A stretch of DNA of 64,000 nt from Epiperipatus broadwayi (Eukaryota > Onychophora > Udeonychophora > Euonychophora > Peripatidae). The translations under genes were made by a program, and so were the position numbers. The DNA lies in contig JAQFVV010012495.1 in the NCBI GenBank assembly GCA_028023455.1, positions 4,508,104 to 4,572,103 of the forward strand. Reading direction: 5' to 3'. The notes beneath the pieces are model-generated. The model had not been told where the DNA came from. It did no database searches and worked only from the letters and a program-made list of their open reading frames with translations. Positions 34,969 to 47,080 of this stretch are shown piece after piece; position 1 is the stretch's first letter, and each line of letters begins with the position of its first letter.

Positions 34969-35685
34969 TTCTTTAATTATAAAAAGACCCCCTCCCTCAA
35001 AAAACATTACTAAATAAAATTACTAATGGAAAATAGATAACAAACAAAGATTAAAAGATACGTATTAATTTATTCAGAATAGAAGTTAACTATGTACTAA
35101 TGATGTGCTATCTGTTTTAATAACAGTTATGAGCAAGCATAAGAAATGGTGATCATATGATGTGATATCTAATGAAATCATTATCAGCAACAGCATAAAC
35201 AGGCATTTATTAAATGAATCTATTTATGCTAACTTCAAAACAAAGGCAGGAAAAGGGTTGATTATAATGTTATAAAACAAAACAAAACAAAAATACTGTA
35301 GCTAGAATTGATGCCCATTTAATTAAAGCATTAATATGTGGTTGAGTACGCATATAAATTCATGGCCTCAATTAATGGAATGTGATCAGTAGCACTGAGG
35401 ATGACTCTGATTGACTTCCATATTATTCTAAGTGACTCAGGACATTAGGATGGAGAATCTACTTTAAAAATTATATATCTATTAGCTTATTACAATTCAC
35501 ATGAAAACAGTGTTCTATAATTTTAAACAGAACGTAAAAGTAAATGTTAAGTTTTCTCAACAACAACAAAAAAATTCTTTGTTATTTAGTGTAATACTGG
35601 AGTCTAGAGCTAACAATTACTGGAATTCTCATATATCACATGACCTTTCAAGAAATTAACTACTTGCATATTTATAGCAAAAAAG

Positions 35686-36162
35686 ATAAAGTCGAATCTC
35701 GTGTTATGATTTGTAGAGGTCTCTCTTGCTAAAATTAAGCACTCAAGGTGCATGCACCAAAGCTTTAGCTTTATATAAGTATTACATGCTGACATTGCGC
35801 TTAATAAGAATTAATATTTATAACTTTAAATTGATTCAAACTATTTCTAAATTTAATATCTGAATATTGACTCATTGTAAATCGAAAGATTTCGCGAATG
35901 TTAATGTTTAATAGAAATAGTGGACTTAATCAGTGAAGAATTTATTAGCTTCATGCTCCCAAATCAAAATGCTTTAGATTTGCCTATATAATTAAGAAAA
36001 ATAGGTTAGAGATAAGAGGGTCCTTCTTATCTTTATAAAGTCGAATCTCGTGTTATGATTTGTAGAGGTCTCTCTTGCTAAAATTAAGCACTCAAGGTGC
36101 ATGCACTAAAGCTTTAGCTTTATATAAGTATTACGTGCTGACATTGCGCTTAATAAGAATTA
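35686..36162. mobile_element. Family E partial tandem element (349-nt unit) with 18-bp target duplication
   Basis: GTCGAATCTCGTGTTATGAT occurs at 35691 and 36040, a 349-base period, and about 130 bases are nearly identical in the two units. The whole is flanked by a perfect 18-bp repeat ATATTTATAGCAAAAAAG (35668-35685 and 36163-36180). The layout, 1.4 units between target duplications, is the same as for the hammerhead families, but no CTGANGA...GAAA core was found on either strand. Confidence 0.8.
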
Positions 36163-37214
36163 ATATTTATAGCAAAAAAGCTAGTAAATATTCAAAAAAG
36201 TGTTTTAGACCATGAATCATTTGTAAGAAATGAATGAAACAATTCAATAATATAATGAATGTGAACTTACAGCATGTTTAAATTTCAAGAAATGCTATCA
36301 TAATGTGGGTGGGTTTGAAGAACATCATGAGGGTAATCATGAGTGCATTGAACTGTCATGTGCACAACCCAGATAGCTGAATGAAAAATAAACACCCTAG
36401 CGATCCAATCAGTGGTTCAAAATTGACATCTAGCTTATTCTTAATGTGAGACTTTGATTAGTATTTTTTTTGTTGTTACTCAGTGAAAAAATAGTTGGAT
36501 TTTTCTCCAATTATAAATGACTTAAATAAAGACAAATTACCTTAAAATCTAATTTTTGCCCCCAGTATACATATTTTAAGTTATTATTGCAGGGTGATTT
36601 GAAATCAAGAATGTATTAATTTGTAAAATAAATAACTGTTCAATGGCAAATTCTTCTATTCTCATCTTTTTAATGCCATCTAGTGTAAGCTTTCATAATC
36701 AACAGATGATCATTTAATAAATTTTTAGTCCTGTCCTATCGAAATATCTTTAGATTTCTTTCTAGCTTATGGTTTTCATAGAAGATTTTTCTAATGAATA
36801 GCAATGTGTAAGCAAACGTCATGTGATTTCTTGTTGGTCATATGATTTCTTCATGGTTTTAAATATTGTTAAACAAATTGGATGTCTTAGCACATTGCAA
36901 TAAACAAGGGAGAAAATAATATTAAAAGAAAATTATGTGCATTTAAATCAAATAGTATCAGTTAAAAAAATACAAAATGGAAAACGGAAATAAAATACTT
37001 AAAAATAGCACATTATTATTAATTTTTTATAAATTTTTAATTGATGTGCATAACTTGTGGTTGAAAAATATGGTGTTTGATTTCAAAACAGAAATAAAAT
37101 TTGCAAATAATAGCAAATAAATATAAAAATATCTTGGGTAAAAAAAAAATTAGAAAAAAAAAAATAGTTTAATTTAATTTGTGGCTTTGCTAATGTTATA
37201 TATATTTTTTTTTA

Positions 37215-37530
37215 AAAAAAAAAACATAAATGGATTCTTTGAGCATTCCATCATCAAATTTTCAATTGGATAGACAATTGAAGAGTTGGAGTGTGGGGTG
37301 GATTGAAGCCTTTCCATTAAAGTATGAAGATTGGCTATCTTAATATATATCTGAGCACTTATTGCATATATGTGTGGAGATGATAATCTGGATCAACTGA
37401 TGATTGCTGGTTTAGCATGAAATATGTATATTGGTGATTATTTATCTTTTCGACATATATGTGTTCAGGTGTATCAGTGATATGAGATAGAGTGGTGAAT
37501 CGTGTGAAAGTCTGTGCTCATATACACTAC
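37215..37530 (+). mobile_element. Family C element (SINE-like)
   Basis: Starts near AAATGGATTCTTTGAGCATT, which also occurs in reverse at 63600-63665. Carries a hammerhead-like motif at 37385-37439 and ends GTGTGAAAGTCTGTGCTCAT, a damaged B-box region. Confidence 0.6.
37385..37439 (+). ncRNA. Family C hammerhead-like motif, intact core boxes
   Basis: CTGATGA and GAAA are intact. Stem III ATA-TG-TAT, then A. Stem I: TCAA with TTGG, then AATC with GATT, a compensated change from GATC/GATC in other copies. Stem II is TGCTG-GTT-TAGCA with a mismatch at its base. Confidence 0.5.
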
Positions 37531-37873
37531 ATATTGGAAAGAGAGGTATATAAAAGAATATTCAATTAAATTAAGCTGTGTATTGAATAGCAAGAGGTAA
37601 AAAGTATCCTCAGAAAGATAAGATGATGAAATGAAAAAATTCCTTGTTTATTGTGGGGGGGGGGGGTACTGTGTGAAAATATTAAAGAGATGATCATTAT
37701 CCTGCAGTGTGTTGATAGTAGTTGGTAAGGATTTATAAAGACACACATACATACATACACATAAACTGTAAGTTATAAAAAATAATAATTTAATAATCAA
37801 GTATTATTAGTAATAAAACTGTCATCAGTTGTAACTGTAATAAAAATCTGAAGATACTTTAGTAGTTACTTAC

Positions 37874-38026
37874 TGCCAATAGAAGTGGATCCAATCACAA
37901 CTTGAGAAAATTCGCTAGCAGTTCTTTGACTGTAAGCTCTAACATAGAAAGAGTAGTTAGCGTGTGGTTCCAGACTGTCAATTTGCATTTGGGTGTCGGT
38001 AGTAACTTTCTGAAATTCTTGACCAC
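37874..38026 (-). CDS. PRTG-like: Protogenin/IGDCC-like receptor, exon for C-terminal half of FN3 domain 1
   Basis: 51 codons, phase 1 at both ends, acceptor ATTTTAG and donor A|gtaagt. It begins GQEFQKVTTDTQMQIDSLEP and contains SLEPHANYSFYVRAYSQ, which is the L-x-P-x-x-x-Y-x-x-x-V-x-A-Y signature of FN3 strands E-F. It closes FN3-1 with VVIGSTSIG. A Lys codon is made across the next splice. About 8.8 kb of repeat-filled intron separates it from the preceding exon and 9.9 kb from the next. Confidence 0.9.
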
Positions 38027-38559
38027 CTAAAATAATTTTAATTAAAGTAAAAATAACAATAATTTAATCATTGAAAATCAATTATTGGTATTCATAACTT
38101 ATTCTAAATTAGATACATTTTTTTATACTCATTACTTTACAAGTACTTGCAGCAAGGCTTCATCTTAATCAACATGGAAAGTGTGATGTAAATGTATCGA
38201 ATGCATTAGAAATATAAGTAGTACGTATAATTCATTAAACTTCCTACAGATGTCGCACTATTTTGAAATATATATAATGTGATGTTTGCTCTACGTCACA
38301 TATAAAGAAAAAAAAATTTCTTATTGGCAATTTCATATTGCTAATCTTCAAATAGTTTTGTATTTCACATTGAGAATTTTATTTATTTATCTCCAATATA
38401 ATCTGATTCAAAATATTAGATACAAGATCATCTGGAGATTAATAGTATATGAATGGCAAGAAAACTTCTATGTTGATCCACCTACATTATATATATATAT
38501 ATATATAGTAATAATAGAAATCAGATGTCACATGACATATATATAGCTTGCATTTACAA

Positions 38560-38895
38560 ATATGTAAAATTAAGAGCATGCTAATAAGCTCTAAAGAAGC
38601 TTTTTAAAAATTTTTTATGATAAATTCTACTACAAGACATGTAGATGTCTAAAGGTTTCAGATCTTCTTATTGAAAGCTAGATATTACATAAATGCTTAA
38701 CTTGAGTTGGTTTTTTGAATCTGGTGTCCTAGCTACTCATTGAAGAGAGTCATAGTTCAAAAACAGTCTGGGGACAGGGACAATCTTAGATAAAGATGAT
38801 TTGAATGCATTTTCTTGTAGTAGCATTTATCATATAAATTTTTTTTAAAAAAGCTTGTTTAGAGCTTATTAGCATACTCTTAATTTTTATATATA
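38560..38895 (+). mobile_element. Family B fold-back copy
   Basis: Starts AAGAGCATGCTAATAAGCTC and ends with the inverted GAGCTTATTAGCATACTCTT. Contains CAGTCTGGGGACAGGGAC and upstream GTGTCCTAGCTACTCA, the remains of a split stem I. Core boxes are decayed (TTGAAGA; CAAAAAC). Confidence 0.5.
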
Positions 38896-38899
38896 TATC

Positions 38900-39350
38900 C
38901 CAATAAAAATATAACTGGCTCTCTTTCCAAGTTGCCTGAAGCATCAATTTTAAATCAATGCATGTGTTACATAGTTTATCTATTTACTGTGAAAATTTTA
39001 AGATACAAGTGTATCTGGATTATGAGTTATGACCATATATGACAGAGTGTTTCATGCCATATTCCATGACAAAACAATATGTTAACATTACATTTCATTT
39101 TAAACTGTGACAAATTGCCATTGAAACATTTGAGTGATTCATATGGAGTGTGGATGGCAGTGAGAGCTTTGATGATAATTTATATTGGTACAAAACCCCT
39201 TTCAAACATTTTATGTTATACACTTGCAATCCAGACATGCTAATATTGTAACATTTTTGTGATGAATATCTCACCTATTGATTCAGAGAATAGTCCTGCA
39301 GCTGCTTGGAGAGAGAATAAGTCACCTTTTCACTAATACATACTATATAT
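38900..39350. repeat. Interspersed repeat I, copy 2
   Basis: Parallel to 30603-31105 along its length. Here too an AT repeat lies at each end. Confidence 0.5.
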
Positions 39351-39356
39351 ATATAT

Positions 39357-40817
39357 TGTAACAGTCAGAATCGTCTATCTTGCTAACACACTGCAGAATT
39401 CAAACCCCAGACACGAAACTGAACATTCTAGGAGGGGTTGCCTTCTAGATATACTAAGTTCGAATCTAAAGCCCAAATTTCACAGCACCATCTACATGAC
39501 AACGCATTTGATGCCATTACTAGTATGACCTTTGACCAGTGCCTGGTGGTCAGGGAGAAACAAAAGACTCTATACTAAAAGAAGCTTGGGTGGCTAATTA
39601 ACGTCTATGAATTTACAAAAGAAATGCAGAAAATATATGTATATAGACCGAGACAGTGATAGGAATCAATAAAATAAGATATCAAATTTAGTTTTAAATA
39701 ATTTCACAAAATTTATTTATATAAATTATATATAATGCCATTGTCTGCTTATATGAGATAGGGATGCATATTAAATAATTGTGGGCATTATATTTCAATA
39801 AATGACAAAAAGGTTTTAAAACAAAGTGACAGATTCTATTCCTCGGGCTAATAGCATTACGATAATGTGCTTAACGAGATAGGAACAAGTTTAAGAAAAT
39901 ATTTGAAATTAAGTGTTATAAAATATTTATTGATTTCGAGAATAGCATGGACAAAAGCTTACTAAGCAACAAGGTGGGAATGTGATCAAAGCATTTATTT
40001 GAGAATAATAATAATAGAGTTGCATTGGGAGGTCAGTATTGCTGATAATTAATTTATTAAAGTTGGAGGGTGTGACACGTTTAAGTCACGGATGCTTTGT
40101 AAAATAAATATAAAATAAAACAATATTGAAGATCCAGAATAATTACGGAGGGCATCTCACCACTAACCCATAGGAAAGTATTTTGATGAAGAGCCGAAAC
40201 TTAGCGACTGGGTGACGATTGCATTTAATTCCCAGGTGTGTCATTTGTGAACACACTCTGCCTGGAAAACTGCAAAAGGTGAAGAGAACGGCCTTAGCCG
40301 TGTAAAGAATCCTTGGAAAAATAAAACAAAGCGGTCTCAACAATCAATTCATTTACCAGCAATACGAGACGAGTGTATACAAAGCATACTGAATGGGTTT
40401 TACTTGGATTAAGAGAAATGCCCAATCAAATTCCCAGAAATTCATTTAAAAGGGTCCGCACATTCTCGACGTCAATGACGAACTTTGTAATTAAAGTAGA
40501 ACACGGTAATTAAAATAGGAAAATGCATGCTTGCGGGTTTGAAAATTAAGTATAGATTTATATATGCAATCATGCATTAAGGGACACATTTAATCATTGA
40601 TCTCGCACATACTCTCATATTAGATTAAAATCAATAACATGTAGATTTTAAACTATGTGATTATATTATATATTAAAGAAAAGAATCGCCCTCGAACGAG
40701 TGATTTGCAAGATAATAAAAATTGGAAATTATTTAGAAATTTAAAATATGCCTTTATAGCGGCGTCTTAGTGTCAACAAAAAGAATAATTCACTCAGTCA
40801 AAGACGATTCTGACACA
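39357..40817. mobile_element. Possible solo LTR or element with short inverted ends (1.46 kb)
   Basis: Left end TGTAACAGTCAGAATCGTCT and right end AGACGATTCTGACACA are inverted over 13 bases (GTCAGAATCGTCT) and have the TG...CA form of LTR ends. The stretch is clearly less AT-rich than its flanks. No matching target duplication could be shown (left flank TATAT, right flank TTATC), and no second copy is present in the window. Confidence 0.4.
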
Positions 40818-43084
40818 TTATCATAATAAAATAACAGAAAGCTTAATAAATAGAAAATATTAACCCAAGGATAGAGAGCAAAATGTTGAGTATATTTAAA
40901 CACGTTAAAGAAATACATAATGAAGTTATGTGAAATATAAGAAAAACATTTTTAAATAGCTATAGCATGTTAATTATCACAAGAGCTCTTGGGTTAATTT
41001 AGGGTTACCTCTGGAGAAGCATTTAGGTAGATTGATGGTTGGCAGGTTTTTATATAATTTAACAGCAAAATCTGGAAATGTTCATATTTTTGGCAGCAGC
41101 AGTTTCGGGGTTCCCTGTGTGATAACTTCTGATGGTCTATGGCAGCAGATGACCATTCTGGAGAGAAATAGCCTTCTTGCACTCTACTCTGTCATGTCAA
41201 GATTTACAAATTACTAGAATAGAACTCAGAATGATTTATCTTAGAAACATTAGAAGAAAAAAACTGGAGAACAACAGAAAACCCTTCTTTTATAGTAGAC
41301 TTTAACAATAGAACTGCCCTGGAGCATTACAAAAATATATCGGACTTATCAGCTGTAATTAAATAATCCGAATGTCTAAAGGAATTCAACATTAATTAAT
41401 TTCTTTTGTTAATTTCTCTGTCGACATTTGAATTACAAACTAGATTTAATTAAAAATTACTTTTATTAATTTAAGAAAACCTTAAGTGGACATCTGCTGT
41501 TTTTAGATAAACTTATATAATATTAACTAATTAAACTATTGTCCCTCATTTATTTTAAAGAAATATTTGGGATAACTTTTATTAAATTAAAGAAAATGAT
41601 TTTACTTTTTAAATTGCAATATTTGAATCTATTTACTAAACGAATATTTACTAAATGAATTTTATTTTAAATCAAAATATATTACGACAGTAATATATTT
41701 GTAAATAGATTCAAACAAAATAACTTTAACAATTTATAATTTTGATATGTTTTAAAATGCATATCATAGTGTGTGCGCAATTACGACTTATATAACCTAC
41801 TTTTTAATAAATCAAAATTATGTGAACATATACATAATCTATAACCTTTTATTTATTTGGGAATGACTTATATATATAATATGAGCATTGTACTCGTGGT
41901 TTAAAATTAGGTGGGATTTTCGGTATATAAGCGTATTGCAGACACACTACGATAGATTGGGGTTCAAACTAAGGTATGAGGATAGGAAATAGGTAAGAAA
42001 AGGTGAAATGAATATCTGCAAAGCAGACCCTACTGTTTCAATATATATATTCAAAGAAGCTAATTACCCAAATAAAGTTTGATAAATAGTCAACTAAATC
42101 ACTGATAATATAAACTTACCATCTGACATTATGCTAAAAGAATGGATCTGTTATTTCTTTCAGATAACTGTTTTGTAGCATTAACATTAAACATCAGTTG
42201 ACAGTGAGCTCACAGATAGTATTTTCAATGCAATGTGCAGAATCCTTTTCATATAAGTACCAAACTCGAGACTGATCATATTTTAGACCAACAAATAATC
42301 ATGATGTTGTTTTGGAATGTGATGGATTAATAGTGATTTATAATGGATTAATTATTACTGATTAATGTTTTGAGCATTAGAATACATACTTGTTTTCATT
42401 TTTATCTTAGCTATTTCACTATACTATTTAAATGTTTGATATTTTAAGATTATACCACCATGATTATTTCATGCTATAAAATAGGATCATTTTGAGGTTG
42501 ATATTTATATAAAATGGACTTGGTACATTACATTGAAATATTACCCACATTTTAAACAAAAGTTATACATCTTAAAAGAACTTTTAGGTCAATATGCAAA
42601 TAAAGTACATAAAATATCCTTCTCACATGGATCAATTTTTGTTACTATTTCTAAAATTTCTACTTCATTAATAATTACAATTTACATTCCTAATTCATAT
42701 TTGAAACACCAAAAATACATTTATTGTAAAACAGATGGGTAAAGTGTGTATTTACATTTAATGAACTGCTGAAAAGTCAGTTATGTTGACTGCAAAATGT
42801 TACCAGAAATGGGAGCTTTAAATGATATATATATATATATAATAGTTTTTTTTTTAAATAAACACTTTTATTCTTTATACAGTAAAAAGCCAAAAACAAT
42901 TATTTTCTTCGGTCACATTTTGAATTTTTATATTTAGCTTGAAATAAAAATGTGGGGCATTCAGAAAAACAAAACAAACTGTAGTTGAAAAAAAAATATA
43001 TATTTGGCTTTTTAGTACACAATAAATAAAAGCATTTATTATAATATATACATATTTCAACTTTTTAGTATTGGGATATCATTT

Positions 43085-43290
43085 GTAGTTAGAAGGGGTT
43101 TGAACTCAGACTTTCAAAAACCCTTCAGCTATCCACTCCATCTTATACAACTGATACACATGACTGCATAATGTGAAAAACATAAATGATCTTCAATATA
43201 TGTATTTCCTGCTGAACCAACCCTCATCAGTTGATCCAGACCATCTCCCATATATATATATAATCAGTGCTTAGTTTATATTAAGGATAT
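43085..43290 (-). mobile_element. Family C element (SINE-like)
   Basis: Minus strand ends AAAGTCTGAGTTCAAACCCC, a good tRNA-like B box. Hammerhead-like motif at 43188-43242. Confidence 0.65.
43188..43242 (-). ncRNA. Family C hammerhead-like motif, core and stem I intact
   Basis: Stem I: TCAA with TTGA, a 3-base bulge, then GGTCT with AGATC (one G-U pair). CTGATGA and GAAA intact. Stem III ATA-CA-TAT then A. Stem II weakened at its base: GGGTTG facing CAGCAG. Confidence 0.5.
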
Positions 43291-43294
43291 CTTT

Positions 43295-43712
43295 TGTGAA
43301 TAAACATATGCAAAAATGTACTCGAGATAAACTCAAAGTCTGTGAAGTTAGCAATTTTTGCCTAGTGCACTTTTGACTGTTATATTAGTCCTAGTCATGG
43401 CAACTATCAGAGGGGAGAATGCAGGGTTTATTAAAGAAACATGAATGGGTGGTTAATATAACTGAATGGTTAATTATTATTTTAAGTAGGTCATTTTTTA
43501 GAATGTGGAATGCAGAAGTCTTTCTTGTTAATTATGCTCTTATCTCATGCTATGTGCCAGGCCTCTTTCAATTTACACTTGGCATCATACTCTAGGCACA
43601 CAATTGTGGCAGAAGTAGGTTCAAAGTAATATCAGTGCACTAGACAAAAATTGCTAACTTCGTAGACTTTAAGCTTATCTGTAATATATTTTGCATACAT
43701 TTATTCACATTA
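43295..43712. repeat. Fold-back repeat next to family C copy
   Basis: About 75-base arms: GTTAGCAATTTTTGCCTAGT at the left faces ACTAGACAAAAATTGCTAAC at the right, and GTGAATAAACATATGCAAAA faces the right outer end TTTTGCATACATTTATTCAC. Nothing recognised in the loop. Confidence 0.65.
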
Positions 43713-45394
43713 CATTTCCCTGAGATACTGCGTACCAAGATTTTCAACATTAAGATATGTTTTGTAATTATTCCTATTCAAATTTCAAACCAGAGAATAA
43801 AAGCAATAACACAGTCTATACACATTAAACATTGGTTCTGATATTATTTTGTTTATGAAGGAAACATGTTAAAATAATCAAAAGAAATTAAACTTTTATT
43901 CATTTTTAACAAACCAACTTTTATAATCAGAGAAATTAAGATTTGTTTTTTATTTCTATTTTAATTGACCATAAAAGCTTTTTTAAAAAAATATACATCA
44001 CCTTCTCTTGTGCATCATTGAAAACTTACTGAATCAATATGAGCATGTTTAAAATTCACATGACCAACACCGTTAGACTGACATGCTGGGCAATGTCATT
44101 GATTTCTAATGTACAAATTTTGAAGAAAATCCATTTGATACACATATGCTAAAAAGTGATGGATAAATTTAACCCAAGTAAGCAATTAAAGTTTCTAAGT
44201 TAAAATTGTTTAAAAAAATAATCATGTGCATAAAAAAAATTAGTGATAAATATTAATTACTTTGAACCAAATTTACAACAAAAAATGAATTCGCTATGTA
44301 TAAATGGAGAAAAATAGCAGCCCAACAAGTCATTCATAGCAAAAATTTTGATATGAAAATATGTTCTTAAATTCATGAGATATATCTTTGATTCAACACA
44401 ATTTTAACATTGCAGAAGTGAAATAAAGCTTTATTATAAATTAATACTTTCATTTTTTTTTATTGAAGTTTGGAATTCCATTCATTCATTGTAAGTGAAA
44501 TCATGCTTTTGTGTTCAAGGTAACCTCAATGGTGATGCTTTCCTCAGCATTTGATTTAGAACAGATTTACCTACTGGTTAAATAAAATCTATCTAATTTT
44601 TAGACTGAATACCCTTTCTTATAAAGAAAGGTTAAAACTCCATAAAATTCTATAGATATGTGTGAATTAGTCATGGTGGATCAGTGTTTTATGGTACTGC
44701 ATGGTTTAATGCAGTAGTAAAATTTCAGACTCTGGTGTGTTAAATCTAAACATCACATGATCACCATTTAGATCTTTGGGTCAACTCTAATTCTGGCATT
44801 TCTGGATCTTGAATGTCTTATGGAGTCCCCAGTAATAAAGTCATGTTGATTTTGCTTTATATAAGAATTCAACTACTGATGGAGTTAACAGTTCAAGTGA
44901 AAGTACTGAACAGTGCAAAATACAATTCATAAAATAAAGTGGTTATAATTTCAATTAGATCACCCATTTTACTAATACAGTAGCATCTCATAATAACAGC
45001 TGTCCACCTAGTGGCAACTTAATTAAATCAATGCTCTTCTTAAATTGTATTTGCATGCAGTTTTTCTGCAATATACAAATAACTTTTGAAATTGAGAATT
45101 ATAAAAATTATACAAAGTACCTTTATAATTTCAGACCATTAATAAGTTTACTTCATTTGTACATATTTCTGGCAATTATCTCAATGTTGATTAATAGTTA
45201 TAATACAAGATTTAAAATTATTATGTTATCTATAGTAAGCTGTACTTGCAATAACAAAAGTAAGAAACATCTTAATTGAAATAAGAAAGTGAAAATGATT
45301 AAACTAAATAAATAGTACATGTTTATATATTGGCACAGATATAAATTATGATTAGTTCATCAATCAGTAAGTATCACCATAGATCACTAATCTC

Positions 45395-45665
45395 TTAAAG
45401 CAGTATCACACCCTCCCTACAGTAGTGCCACCCAGTGCAAGCCTTAGTAATCAATGGATGGAAAAATGTTTGTGCATACAATCTCTCTCTAATTGCAGTG
45501 CTCTCAAATCCAAGATTCCTCACTGATGACAGCCACAAGCTATGTACTAGTCTGGGGATATTGGATGAGTAGGCAATAGACAGAAATTTTAGGCAAAACC
45601 TTGAATCAATTAATTACTAAGGCTTGCATTGGGTGGAACTACTCTGTGGAGAGTTTGCTATTGTT
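45395..45665 (+). mobile_element. Family A copy with inverted-tail head
   Basis: Begins with the reverse complement of its own tail (CTACAGTAGTGCCACCCAGT) and then gives the sense unit from GCAGTGCTCTCAAATCC onward to TGTGGAGAGTTTGC. The hammerhead region at 45508-45566 keeps CTGATGA and TAGTCTGGGGATATTGGAT but has lost GAAA (TGTA). Confidence 0.6.
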
Positions 45666-46243
45666 TTATCAATTGACAAACTTCTTTTTATCATGAATAA
45701 TTAAAAAAAAATTTCTAATAGATTTTAATAGTGCCCTCCTGAAAGTTTTAAAACAATTGCAAAATGAAAACACTGTTAATAATATTGAGTGAAGATGAAA
45801 TTGTAGAAAATAACTTGCAAAATTTTCAACACTAGTCAGATTAATTCTTTAGGTTTTGAAAATAAAAGAAACACTTTTAGTATAAATAAACGACAAAATA
45901 AGAAATAATTTTTCTTCAGTTTTCATGAGGAAAAGCAAGAGATGACTCGTTTAGAATCTTGAAATTAATACCCACACGGCATTGATACAACAAAGTGGAC
46001 ATTAGTTACATGTGATCTGATAAACAGATGCATTTAGTTGCATGTGATCTGATAAATAGACTAGCACTGATACATTTTTAAATAGGTCCATCCCTTGCTT
46101 TTGCTCATGTGAGAATTAAAAGTGTTTCTTTAATTTTTTTTTTTCATATTTTTGATTTTCTACCTTTTAGTTTTATATACTTCCTGAAATTTCAAATGAA
46201 GAAAAATTATACAAAATTTAATACCACTAGATGGCAGTGCTAT

Positions 46244-46405
46244 AGAGTTGACAAAGATTATGTTATGAAAATGGGATGGAGCAGAATATGGGAAAACTTA
46301 GACTGGGGAATGTAAAATGAAGTAGCTAACAAGTTTCTCTTGGTATAATTGCTGAGAGATTCTTGATTTCGTTTAATAAGAAGCTACAATACATCACATC
46401 ACATA
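46244..46405 (+). mobile_element. 3' end of the CCHC-type LINE
   Basis: AGAGTTGACAAAGATTATGT, AAATGGGATGGAGCAGA and TTGCTGAGAGATTC match 1705-1850. Ends in the same CATCACATCACAT tail. 5'-truncated. Confidence 0.65.
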
Positions 46406-46860
46406 TGTATTGTCATTGGGAGTGCATATGCATGCAAAGTTTTAGCTAGATTGGAAAGTGGAAAATGGATGAAAATTGAGATAAGATTTCTCAAAAAGAT
46501 GGATAAAAGACCCAATAAGTTATGCATGATGTGGCAAAGCTCAAGCTTATTGTCAATGTTAGAGTTTAATGCAATAAATATGCACTTATTTTTGAATTTA
46601 TATCTATGTATATAAAACAAAGATAATGTTTAAAGTTAAATGATTTAATTATATTTGATTTTCAATTATAGTGGACATGGATGTGCTAACTTCCATACTA
46701 AAAGACCTATATGTAATGTTGATTAGGTGCACAACAACAGTGAAATCATCCAACAATGTTACAACATTCCTGAAACAGAGTCTGTTCCTGATCAATACTG
46801 AATATTTATTTATGGCCTACTCAGTATCCCCCCTCATACACACAAATATATATAACTTAC

Positions 46861-46998
46861 CTAAGGTCAACATGTAATGGACACTGTAAGCTATTAGTGT
46901 TGAATCATTTTTGGTTGCAGAATTATTCCAAGAAAGTAAAACTGAAGAAGTTGATAGAGTTTTCACAGTCAACTGAAATGGAGCAGTTGGTGGATTTG
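46861..46998 (-). CDS. PRTG-like: Protogenin/IGDCC-like receptor, exon for N-terminal half of FN3 domain 1
   Basis: 46 codons, phase 1 at both ends, acceptor TTTTTAG and donor G|gtaagt. The peptide starts NPPTAPFQLTV, has the strand B/C Trp in SSVLLSWNN, and ends with IAYSVHYMLTLG. The Pro-rich start, LSW and YSVHY are standard landmarks of the first half of a fibronectin type III domain; IAYSVHYM is also what I recall from FN3-1 of vertebrate protogenin. FN3 domains in this family are usually split by an intron near the middle, as seen here. Joined to the next exon it makes a Gly codon and continues the domain without a break. Confidence 0.9.
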
Positions 46999-47080
46999 CT
47001 AAAAATTAGAAGAGAAGTTATGTTGACAATAACTTTACTATTAATTGATACATATAAAACATACAGAAGGTAGAACTTAC

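Larger units (their letters stand above)
27985..37873 (-). other. Intron of the receptor gene, repeat-filled
   Basis: Contains a diverged family A copy, a family B partial dimer, an AT microsatellite, repeat I, two RTE 3' ends, family D and E elements and a family C element. 33000-34730 and 35000-35660 contain nothing recognisable beyond AT-rich sequence. Confidence 0.6.
38027..46860 (-). other. Intron of the receptor gene, repeat-filled
   Basis: Contains a family B copy, repeat I, a possible solo LTR, a family C copy with an adjacent fold-back, a family A copy and a LINE 3' end. 40860-43080 and 43730-45380 contain nothing assigned. 41000-41220 is GC-richer with short open frames on both strands, but no recognisable protein. 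Confidence 0.6.

Noticed and set aside
35870-35960. CACTGATTAAGTCC (minus strand) in families D/E as a hammerhead box
   Set aside because: It lacks the G8-A9 of CTGANGA and no GAAA box follows at a suitable distance.
40178-40200. TTGATGAAGAGCCGAAAC read as a hammerhead core
   Set aside because: Only six bases separate the two boxes, too few to form stem II, and no stem I or cleavage triplet is in place.
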